Source: an uncultured Clostridium sp. (GTDB taxonomy: Bacteria; Bacillota; Clostridia; TANB77; CAG-508). Taken from it: a DNA stretch of 45,354 nt. The DNA lies in contig URZW01000011.1 of the NCBI GenBank assembly GCA_900552555.1, positions 1 to 45,354 of the forward strand, given 5' to 3'. Within the stretch, counting starts at the first letter, position 1. The number at the start of each line of letters is the position of its first letter. Below, piece by piece: positions 34,944 to 42,642 of the stretch. The translations under genes were made by a program, and so were the position numbers. A model generated the notes under the pieces. The model was not told the DNA's origin, did no database searches, and was given only the letters and a program-made list of their open reading frames with translations.

Positions 34944-35456
34944 CTATTTTACTTTGAATAATGGTGTTCCATATTCTACTACTTCTCCGTCTTTTAAACA
35001 TATTTCAGCAATTTTTCCATCAAATTCTGATTCTATTTCATTCATTAGTTTCATTGCTTCTACTATGCATATAACTTGACCTTTTTTTACAATATCGCCT
35101 ACTTTTGTAAATGCATCTTTATTTGGTGCAGGTCTAGAGTAAAATGTTCCTACCATAGGTGATTTTATAATTTTATAATTTTCTTCTTGTATGTTTTCTT
35201 TACCAGTAGTCCTGTTTATTGGTAATTCTGTATTATTTTGATTGTTCATTATTGTAGATGATACAGTATCTGCTGTAGGAATTATTGCTGATGGTATTGT
35301 GTTTGATTGCATTTGTGTTCCATTTGTTACTACAATTTCTTTTTCTGCATTTTTCTTCATACTTATTTTCATACCTTCTGGGAATTCTATTTCTAGTTCA
35401 TCTATTTTGGCATTTCCCATATCATCAATTAATTTTTTGATTTCTTCGTAATCCAT
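34944..35456 (-). CDS. accB: Biotin carboxyl carrier protein
   Basis: The protein has 170 residues. The N-terminal segment (DYEEIKKLIDDMGNAKIDEL, EIEFPEGMKISMKKN) is followed by a Thr/Asn-rich flexible hinge and the biotinyl domain IIKSPMVGTFYSRPAPNKDA, with the biotinylation motif VEAMKLMNEIE and ending VVEYGTPLFKVK. The Lys of AMKLM accepts biotin, probably from the ligase encoded at the head of this operon. Confidence 0.95.
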   Translation of the reverse strand: MDYEEIKKLIDDMGNAKIDELEIEFPEGMKISMKKNAEKEIVVTNGTQMQSNTIPSAIIPTADTVSSTIMNNQNNTELPINRTTGKENIQEENYKIIKSPMVGTFYSRPAPNKDAFTKVGDIVKKGQVICIVEAMKLMNEIESEFDGKIAEICLKDGEVVEYGTPLFKVK

Positions 35457-35515
35457 GTTTTATCTTATCCTTTCTCTTGCATAATTTTCAAATCATATGA
35501 CCTTTTGGGAAAATA

Positions 35516-35546
35516 TGTCCCAAAAAGAACCGTCCCCAAAAGGACA
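35516..35546 (+). repeat. 31-bp dispersed repeat, copy 3
   Basis: Identical to copy 2 at 28818 (TGTCCCAAAAAGAACCGTCC, ending AAAAGGACA). It sits in the accB-fabF gap, ending 3 bases before the fabF stop. A partial CCTTTTGGGA lies just left of it, so an inverted partner may have been lost. Confidence 0.85.
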
Positions 35547-35548
35547 TT

Positions 35549-36781
35549 TTAGATTTTTTTAAATATTATAGAACTGTTATGTCCTCCAAAACCTAAAGAA
35601 TTTGACATTGCATATTTTACTTCTACATTTCTACCTTCATTTGGTACTATATCTAAATCACATTCTTCATCTGGTACTTTGTAATTTATTGTAGGTGGTA
35701 CAAAGTTGTCTTCTATTGCTTTTATACAAACAACTGCTTCTACTCCTCCTGCTGCACCTAATAAATGTCCTGTGTTTCCTTTTGTTGAGCTTACCATTAT
35801 TTTTTTACTTGCTTCTCCAAATGCTAGTTTTATTGCTGATGTTTCTCCAGCGTCATTTAGGTGTGTAGATGTTCCGTGTGCATTTATATATGTAATATCT
35901 TCCGGTTTTATATTATTTTCTTCTAAGGCTCTTTTCATAGCTCTAGCAGCACCTTCTCCGTCTGGTGCAGGAGATGTAATATGATATGCATCTGATGTTG
36001 CTCCATATCCTACTATTTCTGCATATATTTTTGCATTTCTTGCTTTAGCATGTTCTAATTCTTCTAGAACAATAACACCTGATCCTTCTCCCATTATAAA
36101 TCCGCTTCTTTCTTTGTCAAATGGAATACTTGCTCTATTTATATCTGTTGCTTGTGTTAATGCTTTTATATTTGTGAACCCTGCTATACCTGTAGGTGTA
36201 ATTGACGCTTCTGTTCCTCCTGCTAAAATTGCATCTTCATATCCGTTTTTTATCATTCTGTATGCTTCACCTATTGAATGAGTTCCACCTGCGCATGCAG
36301 TTACAACAGATATAGATTCGCCTTTTGTTCCTAACTCAATTGCTACATTTCCAGCGGCCATATTGCATATACTCATAGGAATGTACATTGGTGATACTCT
36401 GTCTGGTCCTTTTTCAATATAGTGTTCATTTTCTCTTTCTATTGTAGAAAGTCCACCTATCCCTGAACTGATTACTACTCCAACTCTGTTCATATCTGTA
36501 TTTTCTGGTGTTATTCCACTGTCTTTCATTGCTTCTCTTGATGCTATTATTGCAAATTGTGAGAATTTATCTAGTCTTTTGCAACTTCTTTTGTCAAAGT
36601 GTTCTTCAGGATTATATTCTTTTACTTCTCCTGCTAATTTTACTTTGAATTTTTCTGTGTTAAATTCTGTTATTGGTGCTATACCGCATTTGTTTGTCTT
36701 TATTCCTTTCCAGAATTCTTCTACATTGTTTCCTATAGGAGTTATGGCTCCTAATCCCGTTACTACAACTCTTCTTTCCAT
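35549..36781 (-). CDS. fabF: 3-oxoacyl-ACP synthase II (FabF)
   Basis: The protein has 410 residues, a condensing enzyme. VVVTGLGAITPIGNNVEEFW opens it. The catalytic Cys is in SVVTACAGGTHSIGEAYRMI, and the two His in NAHGTSTHLND and NTGHLLGAAGGVEAVVC. It extends acyl-ACP with malonyl-ACP. AAAGGAAAA precedes the ATG. Upstream, copy B of the palindromic element and an antisense gene interrupt the run from fabG. Confidence 0.96.
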   Translation of the reverse strand: MERRVVVTGLGAITPIGNNVEEFWKGIKTNKCGIAPITEFNTEKFKVKLAGEVKEYNPEEHFDKRSCKRLDKFSQFAIIASREAMKDSGITPENTDMNRVGVVISSGIGGLSTIERENEHYIEKGPDRVSPMYIPMSICNMAAGNVAIELGTKGESISVVTACAGGTHSIGEAYRMIKNGYEDAILAGGTEASITPTGIAGFTNIKALTQATDINRASIPFDKERSGFIMGEGSGVIVLEELEHAKARNAKIYAEIVGYGATSDAYHITSPAPDGEGAARAMKRALEENNIKPEDITYINAHGTSTHLNDAGETSAIKLAFGEASKKIMVSSTKGNTGHLLGAAGGVEAVVCIKAIEDNFVPPTINYKVPDEECDLDIVPNEGRNVEVKYAMSNSLGFGGHNSSIIFKKI

Positions 36782-36828
36782 TTTGATTTTCCTTTCTATA
36801 AAATTAATTTTAAGTTTATGTATGTATG

Positions 36829-37061
36829 TTACAATTCAGTGAGAATAATTCTTGGAATACCTGTGAATGATATTTTGAATATATTTCGAATGCGACCAAA
36901 ATAGTGTTACAAATTCTTAAGTAAATACTCTAAAGGGTCCTGTCTTCGGGTATTGTTAGAGTATTTACATTAGAATTTGTTAACGTCATGTAGGAAGCCT
37001 GAGAAAAATATGAAAAATATCATTCACAGGTATTCCAAAAATTATTCTCACTGAATTGTAA
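36829..37061 (+). repeat. Palindromic element, copy B (233 bp)
   Basis: 48-base inverted arms (36829-36876 and 37014-37061, one mismatch at 36851). The core is almost the same as copy A (AATATATTTCGAATG, GGGTCCTGTCTTCGGGTATT, TTTACATTAGAATTTGTTAA), yet the outer 30 bases of each arm differ from those of A at many positions while still pairing with each other. It lies upstream of fabF and before the promoter of the antisense small gene. Confidence 0.85.
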
Positions 37062-37114
37062 TTATATATTTTTCATTACTATATAATAGTTTTTATTTAA
37101 AAAGTAATATTTTT

Positions 37115-37143
37115 TTGCAATTTATAATACTATATGGTATAAT
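37115..37143 (+). promoter_or_regulatory. Promoter for the antisense 92-residue gene
   Basis: TTGCAA (37115-37120), 17-base spacer with TATGG just before the -10, TATAAT (37138-37143). Confidence 0.75.
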
Positions 37144-37174
37144 ATTTTTTATAAAGCTTAAGGAGGTAAAGCAT

Positions 37175-37453
37175 ATGAATGAAAAACGGTCTACTGAAGA
37201 TGTTATAAAGGACCAATTAAAAATTATTAGGAACAGTGGGTTAAAAGGCCAACTAGTTACTATCTCTATTCCAATAGTAACCCAAGATAAGAGAATAAAG
37301 TCTCTTAATCTTGATGCCATTAATTCTGAGATTGCCTCTTCATTGACGACTCTTACTAATATTTTGGGTTATCGGCCAACCGATCTGAATAGTACTCCAT
37401 ACTATTCAGATACTATGGTTACACTAATTGTTACCTTTTTATTTTCTAAATAA
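37175..37453 (+). CDS. Small protein of unknown function, antisense within the fab cluster
   Basis: The protein has 92 residues: MNEKRSTEDVIKDQLKIIRN, then GLKGQLVTISIPIVTQDKRI, LDAINSEIASSLTTLTNILG and YSDTMVTLIVTFLFSK. It is soluble with a hydrophobic last strand. No family is recognised. It has all gene signals: a SigA promoter, AAGGAGG 8 bases before the ATG, and a terminator 11 bases after the stop. Its leader AAAGCTTAAGGAGGTAA (37153-37169) is identical to that of the surface protein at 16701. The frame is open upstream to 37115, but that would start inside the promoter. Confidence 0.75.
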   Translation: MNEKRSTEDVIKDQLKIIRNSGLKGQLVTISIPIVTQDKRIKSLNLDAINSEIASSLTTLTNILGYRPTDLNSTPYYSDTMVTLIVTFLFSK

Positions 37454-37464
37454 TTTTCATTCAT

Positions 37465-37489
37465 AGGGAGAGGTTCTATATCTCTCCCT
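37465..37489 (+). terminator. Terminator of the 92-residue gene
   Basis: AGGGAGAG and CTCTCCCT form a perfect 8-bp stem with a 9-base loop, followed by TCTTTTTT. Confidence 0.88.
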
Positions 37490-37557
37490 TCTTTTTTACT
37501 TTTTATATTATTAATCTTGATTAATTGTATAAAACATTATTAATACCAGTGTTTTTA

Positions 37558-38298
37558 TTACATCAACATACCACCATCAACATTTAAAACTTGCCCTGTT
37601 ACATAAGTATTTTCTTCACCAGCTAAGAAATAAACTGAGTTTGCAACTTCTTCACTGCTTCCCATTCTTTTTAAAGGAATTTGTGTATTTATATTTTCTT
37701 TAACACTATCACTTAAAACTGATGTCATATCTGTATCTATAAAACCAGGTGCCACACAGTTTGCTAATATATTTCTACTTGCTAATTCTTTTGCAATACT
37801 TTTTGTAAAGCCTATAATTCCAGCTTTAGAAGCTGCATAATTACATTGACCTACATTTCCAGATACACCAACTACTGAACTGATATTTACAATTTTTCCT
37901 GTTCTTTTTTTCATCATATATGGAACTACACTTTTTGTAACATTAAATGTACCTTTTAAATTGATATTTATTACTTTTTCAAAATCTTCTGGAGTCATTC
38001 TTAGTAATAAACAATCTTTTGTAATTCCTGCATTATTTACTAAAACATCTATTTTTCCAAACTCTTCTATTGCTTTTTTAGTCATATTCTCGCAGTCTTC
38101 AAAATTAGAAACATCTGTTTTTATGAATAAAGTCTCTATATTATATTCTTTGAATTCATTTTCTAAATCTTCCAAATTTGTTCTATCTGATACATAATTT
38201 AATACTAAATTGTATCCATTTTTTGCGAATTTAATTGCTATTGCTTTTCCTATTCCTCTTGTACCACCTGTTATTAAAGCTATTTTTTTGTCTTTCAT
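37558..38298 (-). CDS. fabG: 3-oxoacyl-ACP reductase FabG
   Basis: The protein has 246 residues, a classical SDR: KIALITGGTRGIGKAIAIKF, LVNNAGITKD, IVNISSVVGVSGNVGQCNYA followed by ASKAGIIG (Tyr-x3-Lys), and CVAPGFIDTDMT. It reduces 3-oxoacyl-ACP with NADPH. The ATG at 38298 fits GGAGGAAG; the TTG at 38316 would start within that site. Confidence 0.95.
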   Translation of the reverse strand: MKDKKIALITGGTRGIGKAIAIKFAKNGYNLVLNYVSDRTNLEDLENEFKEYNIETLFIKTDVSNFEDCENMTKKAIEEFGKIDVLVNNAGITKDCLLLRMTPEDFEKVININLKGTFNVTKSVVPYMMKKRTGKIVNISSVVGVSGNVGQCNYAASKAGIIGFTKSIAKELASRNILANCVAPGFIDTDMTSVLSDSVKENINTQIPLKRMGSSEEVANSVYFLAGEENTYVTGQVLNVDGGMLM

Positions 38299-38378
38299 TT
38301 TTTCTTCCTCCAACATCTAAATTGATACGACACCTCATTTTTAAGGATTATAAAACACCATAAATTTTTCTTTTTAGT

Positions 38379-39383
38379 TTATTGCTTTAATTCTTTTATT
38401 GCTTTTTCTAAAGTTTCATCATCATAAATATTTATTGTGTCAATATCACTAAGTTCTTTTTTTACAAAACCTGTTAAAGTCTTTCCAGGTCCAATTTCTA
38501 CAAATGTATCTATATTTTCGTCTTTCATCAATTTGATAGCTTTGTCAAACCTAACTGGACTAACAATATGGTTTGACAGTATTTCTACCATGTTATCTGT
38601 GTCTTTATAAAAAGTTCCGTCAATATTTTTTATAACTTTTGCTGTACCTTTTTGAAAATGAACCTTTTCTAAGTCTTTTGTGTATTCGTTTTTTGCGTCT
38701 TCCAATACTTTTGTATGAAATGGTCCACTTGTTTTTAGTGTTACTACTTTTTTTGCTCCACTTTCTTTAAATAAATTACTAGCTGACTCAATCGCCTCTT
38801 TGGTTCCAGAAACCACAGTTTGATTTGAATAATTGTAATTTGCAGGTACTATAAACATTCCTTTATCTTGTAAACTTTTGCATATTTCTTCTATTTTTCT
38901 TGAATCTAATCCAATTATTGCAAGCATTGAATATTCTCCTTTTGGCAATTTATGTTGCATTAAATATCCTCTTTGCTTTAAAAGTTTTATTCCATCTTTA
39001 AATTTTAGTTTTCCACTATATATCAACGCTGGATATTCTCCTAAACTTAATCCAACTGATATATCTGCTCTTATTCCATTTTTCTCTAAAATTGCTAATA
39101 CTGCCAAACTCATTGTTGCAATTGCAATTTGTGTATTCTCTGTATTATTTAAATCATCTAGTATAATTTCTTTGTTTGCATCTTTTTGTATTTCGTCTTT
39201 ACAATAATCAGTTCCATTATATTCTTTTCTTATACCTTCGAAACACAACTTTGCAACATCTATATTTGTGATTTCAGATACTTTTTTGTATACTTCTCTT
39301 ACTTCTTCATATTTTTCATATAAATCCTTTCCCATGCCAACTTTTTGACTTCCTTGACCTGGAAATAAAAATGCTATTTTCAT
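38379..39383 (-). CDS. fabD: Malonyl-CoA:ACP transacylase FabD, with an insertion
   Basis: The protein has 334 residues. AFLFPGQGSQKVGMGKDLYE, the catalytic Ser in VGLSLGEYPALIYSG, and the catalytic His in SGPFHTKVLEDA are all present, as is FVEIGPGKTLTGF. It loads malonate onto ACP. Compared with the usual length of about 310, there is extra sequence after LCFEGIRKEYN (about residues 60-80: GTDYCKDEIQKDANKEIILD) before the conserved NTENTQIAI. AAGGGA precedes the ATG. Confidence 0.94.
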   Translation of the reverse strand: MKIAFLFPGQGSQKVGMGKDLYEKYEEVREVYKKVSEITNIDVAKLCFEGIRKEYNGTDYCKDEIQKDANKEIILDDLNNTENTQIAIATMSLAVLAILEKNGIRADISVGLSLGEYPALIYSGKLKFKDGIKLLKQRGYLMQHKLPKGEYSMLAIIGLDSRKIEEICKSLQDKGMFIVPANYNYSNQTVVSGTKEAIESASNLFKESGAKKVVTLKTSGPFHTKVLEDAKNEYTKDLEKVHFQKGTAKVIKNIDGTFYKDTDNMVEILSNHIVSPVRFDKAIKLMKDENIDTFVEIGPGKTLTGFVKKELSDIDTINIYDDETLEKAIKELKQ

Positions 39384-39436
39384 TTTTTATCCCTTCTGAA
39401 ACAAATTTGCTTCTCATTTTTAATTTGTTCAGTATT

Positions 39437-40369
39437 TTAAATTTCCATTAAAATACTTCCTGTGTTCAAGCCTCCACCATAGCCCAAAAGAATAACCTTA
39501 TCTCCTTTTTTTAGTAATTTTTTTTCAAGCATCTCATCTAGTGCTATTGGTATACTTGCGCAAAATGTATTTCCTACATTTTCTATATTTGTATATATCT
39601 TATTAATATCAATTTTTAATCTATTTGCAATTGATTTCATTATTTTTAAATTTGATTGATGTGGTATTATATAATTTATTTCGTTTTTACTAATTTGATT
39701 TTTATCTAATAATTCATTTATATTTTTCACTGTTTCTGTAACGGCATATTTATAAACTTCTTTACCATTCATAAATAATTTTTCATTTGTATTTTTTGTA
39801 AGTATTTCTCCTTGTTGCCCTTGGCTTTTTATGTTGCTATTATAAATTGTATTTCTTTTTGATTCTTGTATAATTATTGAACCTGCACCATCTGATAGCA
39901 ATATTGATGTTGATACATCTTTTTTGTCTATACATTTTGATAGTAAATCTACTCCAACTACTAATGGCATTGTTGCTTTTCTTGTTGTTATATAACTTTG
40001 TGCTATGTCAAGAGCATTTATAAAACCTGCGCATCCTGCTAAAATATCTAAGCACATACAATTTTTTATATCAAAGTGTTTTTGTATTTTGTACGATATG
40101 CCTGGCATTAGCATGTTTGTTGATGTTGTTGCAACTATAATCATATCTACATTTTTTATATTTATTTTTGAATTTTTTTCTTTTAAATTTTCAACACTTT
40201 TTATAGCTAGTTTGTCAATGCTTTCATCTTTTGAATAATATCTTGTTTGTATCCCTGTTCGTTTGTATATAAAATCTTCTGATGTATTTAATTTTTTTGA
40301 TAAATATGTATTATCTATTTTTGTACTGGGCAGATACATTCCTGTTGCTATTATTTCTATATTTTTCAT
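39437..40369 (-). CDS. fabH: 3-oxoacyl-ACP synthase III (FabH)
   Basis: The protein has 310 residues. The catalytic triad of FabH is clear: Cys in CLDILAGCAGFINALDIA, His in NYIIPHQSNLKIM, Asn in IENVGNTFCASIPIALDEM. It starts fatty-acid synthesis by joining acetyl- or branched acyl-CoA to malonyl-ACP. The ATG at 40369 follows AGAGG by 5 bases; the GTG at 40375 is less likely. It begins within 8 bases of the ligase stop, so the two are coupled. Confidence 0.94.
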   Translation of the reverse strand: MKNIEIIATGMYLPSTKIDNTYLSKKLNTSEDFIYKRTGIQTRYYSKDESIDKLAIKSVENLKEKNSKINIKNVDMIIVATTSTNMLMPGISYKIQKHFDIKNCMCLDILAGCAGFINALDIAQSYITTRKATMPLVVGVDLLSKCIDKKDVSTSILLSDGAGSIIIQESKRNTIYNSNIKSQGQQGEILTKNTNEKLFMNGKEVYKYAVTETVKNINELLDKNQISKNEINYIIPHQSNLKIMKSIANRLKIDINKIYTNIENVGNTFCASIPIALDEMLEKKLLKKGDKVILLGYGGGLNTGSILMEI

Positions 40370-40377
40370 TTTCACCT

Positions 40378-40896
40378 CTAAATTATATTTTCTAAAGTCT
40401 GAATAAAATCTTCTATGATTTTTTGTTTATCAAATTCTTTTCCTGTTTCTTTATATAATGATGTTGCTATATTTTCTAATTCCTTTGGAAAGTTGTTTTC
40501 GTTTACATTGAATCCTATACTTATTATTACATAGTTGATCTTAGTTCCTATTGTATTACTTTCTGTTAATATTCCACATATTTTCTTTTCATTTAACATC
40601 AAGTCATTTGGTTTTTTTATTGTTAATTTTATATTATAATTTTTATTGATGCTTTTTTGAATCCTTTTTGCTATTTCTAATGTTAGTCCTTCTAATTCTT
40701 TTACCTCTTTTTGTGGTCTATATATTATGCTCATTGCTATATTTTTTTTTGAACCTGTATGCCAACTTCTTCCTTTTGTTCCTATTCCTCCTGTTTGTTC
40801 ATCTGCTAAAATCACTGTTGTTTCTGCATATTTATTGTTGTTTTCTTTCAAATATGTGTGCGTTGATTTGATTTGTTTAAATTTTTCTATTTTCAT
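40378..40896 (-). CDS. birA: Biotin--[acetyl-CoA-carboxylase] ligase, single-domain
   Basis: The protein has 172 residues: the catalytic domain only, without the DNA-binding helix-turn-helix of BirA and without a clear C-terminal SH3-like domain. KFKQIKSTHTYLKEN, ADEQTGGIGTKGRSWHTG (the GxGxxGRxW biotinyl-AMP loop), KKPNDLMLNEKKICGILTES and YVIISIGFNVN identify the family. It attaches biotin to AccB, encoded six genes later in the same run. AAAAAGGA precedes the ATG. As first gene of the cluster its upstream region should hold the operon promoter. Confidence 0.92.
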   Translation of the reverse strand: MKIEKFKQIKSTHTYLKENNNKYAETTVILADEQTGGIGTKGRSWHTGSKKNIAMSIIYRPQKEVKELEGLTLEIAKRIQKSINKNYNIKLTIKKPNDLMLNEKKICGILTESNTIGTKINYVIISIGFNVNENNFPKELENIATSLYKETGKEFDKQKIIEDFIQTLENII

Positions 40897-41273
40897 TTTG
40901 TATTCCTTTTTGTTTTTTTAGATTTTATATCATTTTTTATTTTTTCTCTATTATTCTGAACGGTCAGTTTTTTATTATGATTAACACAAAACACATAAAA
41001 TAGTTGGAGTATAAAGGTGATTACTTCTTAGGTATATATATTTGATATTGTATCTGTTTGATTGAAGTGAAAAATAGAAAATTTTAAATAAAAAATTGAG
41101 GGATGTTCACGGAAAAATGTATATATGTATATGGTTTGATAATTTTTTTGTGGTTTGTAAATTGTAACCATTTTTGTGAATTTTTTATGAATTTTTTAAA
41201 AAATCTAGACTGATTAAATAATTTGTGCTATCATTATTTAGTGAAACTAGTGAAAATTTTTAGGAGGTATATT
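40897..41273. other. Divergent intergenic region before the fatty-acid operon
   Basis: 377 bases without a gene. The operon promoter (minus) must lie here, but no convincing -35/-10 pair was found. CTGAACGGTCAG (40956-40967) is a near-perfect 12-base palindrome about 60 bases before birA and could be an operator. The plus-strand side holds the promoter at 41206-41234. Confidence 0.4.
41206..41234 (+). promoter_or_regulatory. Possible promoter for the Ser-rich protein
   Basis: TAGACT (41206-41211), 17-base spacer, TATCAT (41229-41234), 40 bases before the start. Moderate match. Confidence 0.45.
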
Positions 41274-41693
41274 ATGACAAAATTAGCAAAAACTTTAATA
41301 ATTTTTTTAATTTTTATAGTAACAATATCAATTAGTTATAACTTTGTAAAAGCTGTTGACTTAAATTTAAGTGAATCTTCTGAATCTTCTGATTCTTCAA
41401 GTTCTGCATATTCAAATTCGACAAATTCTAATAACAGTGGTAACGCTAATTACGAAGATGATAATGATAGCTCATATACAACATCAAATTCAAGTAGAAG
41501 CTCAACATCTAATACTTCAAGTTCTTCTACTAATACCAATTCATCTCTTAGCGCTCCTTCAGCAACAGTAAAATCAACAACTTCTACAGAATCAGGTTTA
41601 GGCTTTTCTAGTTATTTAAGCATTTTTTTAATTGTTATTGGTATACTTTTAATATTTTTAGCTATTGCAATTTTAATTAAATTAAAAAATTAA
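41274..41693 (+). CDS. Small Ser/Thr/Asn-rich membrane-anchored protein
   Basis: The protein has 139 residues. A signal peptide (MTKLAKTLIIFLIFIVTISI, cut near VKA), then about 75 residues almost all Ser, Asn and Thr (SSSTNTNSSL type), then a C-terminal helix (YLSIFLIVIGILLIFLAIAI) and LIKLKN. No LPXTG motif. It resembles a low-complexity surface stalk; no catalytic part is seen. AGGAGG precedes the ATG at 41274; the frame is open to 41223 without a site. The next gene has the same overall plan. Confidence 0.8.
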   Translation: MTKLAKTLIIFLIFIVTISISYNFVKAVDLNLSESSESSDSSSSAYSNSTNSNNSGNANYEDDNDSSYTTSNSSRSSTSNTSSSSTNTNSSLSAPSATVKSTTSTESGLGFSSYLSIFLIVIGILLIFLAIAILIKLKN

Positions 41694-41697
41694 AAAT

Positions 41698-41730
41698 AAA
41701 ATGTCAAGATTTTTAAAATTTTGACATTTT
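41698..41730 (+). terminator. Terminator of the Ser-rich protein gene
   Basis: AAAATGTCAA and TTGACATTTT, a 10-bp perfect stem with an AT-rich loop and T run, 5 bases after the stop. Confidence 0.85.
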
Positions 41731-41819
41731 TTCATGTATATTTTCTCCAAATTTTAAAATAATATTATTAGATTTAAAAAATCAAATTTACTTTTAAAAT
41801 TTTAAAGGAGGATATTAAC

Positions 41820-42263
41820 ATGAATAAAAAATTTTTTCTTTCTTTAGCTATTATACTTTTTATTATCTTTTCTTTTTCTATATGTTTAGCTACTGACGGT
41901 AAGTCAGGTATGGGTACTGCTGCTAATGATGTAAGAAATTTTGTTGGTGGTGTTGAAGATACTGTAGAGAATGCAGCTAGAGATGTTTCTAATACTTCAA
42001 AAGGTGTAACAGGTGGAGCTGAAAATGATATGAATAGAAATTATGCTTCTGGTATGACTAATTTTAATGGTATGATTGGTTCAAATAGAAATAATAATTA
42101 TACTGTAACTAGAACAAGTACTAATATTGGTATGTCTCAAAATACTTGGACATGGCTCATAATTGGCGTTGCTGCTATTGCAATAATTGCTGTTGTTTGG
42201 TATTATTCTATGCAGTTTACAAATGGCCGTCGTAACAATAATGATAATGATGATGACGAATAA
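41820..42263 (+). CDS. Small secreted or membrane protein, Gly/Asn-rich
   Basis: The protein has 147 residues. A signal peptide (MNKKFFLSLAIILFIIFSFS, ICLA) is followed by a helical segment NDVRNFVGGVEDTVENAARD with VSNTSKGVTGGAEND, an Asn-rich middle, a C-terminal helix (WTWLIIGVAAIAIIAVVWYY) and an acidic tail NNNDNDDDE. No family is certain. The amphipathic Ala/Val/Gly helix resembles surface helices of clostridial spore or envelope proteins, but that is weak. AAAGGAGG precedes the ATG. Confidence 0.78.
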   Translation: MNKKFFLSLAIILFIIFSFSICLATDGKSGMGTAANDVRNFVGGVEDTVENAARDVSNTSKGVTGGAENDMNRNYASGMTNFNGMIGSNRNNNYTVTRTSTNIGMSQNTWTWLIIGVAAIAIIAVVWYYSMQFTNGRRNNNDNDDDE

Positions 42264-42315
42264 ATTCTAATGTAGATGCTCTAATCAACTTAATTGCTGT
42301 TTTTTAGAGTATTTA
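42264..42315. repeat. Degenerate copy of the palindromic element's inner stem
   Basis: AATTCTAATGTAGATGCTCT followed by AA, a loop, and TTAGAGTATTTA match, inverted, the inner stem of copy B (AATTCTAATGTAAATACTCT, loop, TTAGAGTATTTAC). The loop sequence itself is not conserved. It starts at the stop codon of the gene before it, so it may serve as its terminator. Confidence 0.55.
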
Positions 42316-42323
42316 ATATGCTG

Positions 42324-42548
42324 TTGCTATATGTTTTACTTATAATAGGGAGATATAGAATGGCATTTGTAATTGATTGAATGTGATTGAAACAATATTA
42401 AAATTTATTAAATCTTTTTTGGACAAGAGTTCACTTCAGTGGAAGGGAGTCTAAAAAATATTTTAAAAATTGTTATATTGTGTAATGAACCGAAGGCAAT
42501 TAGAAATGCCATTCTATATCTCCCTATTATAAGTAAAACATATAGCAA
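42324..42548. repeat. Palindromic element E (225 bp)
   Basis: Perfect 45-base inverted arms (42324-42368 and 42504-42548; TTGCTATATGTTTTACTTAT on the left). Inside, GAATGTGA on the left side and GAACCGAAGG on the right resemble the internal-loop bases of copies A and B (GAATGTGACC, GAACCTGAGA). A second stem (CAATATTAAAAT... with ...AAAATTGTTATATTG) carries a distinct apical part. It is probably a distant member of the same family, upstream of smpB. Confidence 0.75.
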
Positions 42549-42642
42549 TATATAAATTTTTCTATAATATTTTGTGTTGCAGTTTATTTTTTTTCATGTT
42601 ATACTTGTTATAACAAAAAGTAAGAAAGGAATGAATCTTATT

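Noticed and set aside
32805..37061. Palindromic elements as insertion sequences
   Set aside because: Each is under 240 bp with no open frame or transposase. At most they are non-autonomous elements, and arm covariation is not typical of fixed transposon ends.
42264..42642. tmRNA (ssrA) next to smpB
   Set aside because: No tRNA-like ends or tag-coding region. The gap is filled by the palindromic element and AT-rich DNA.
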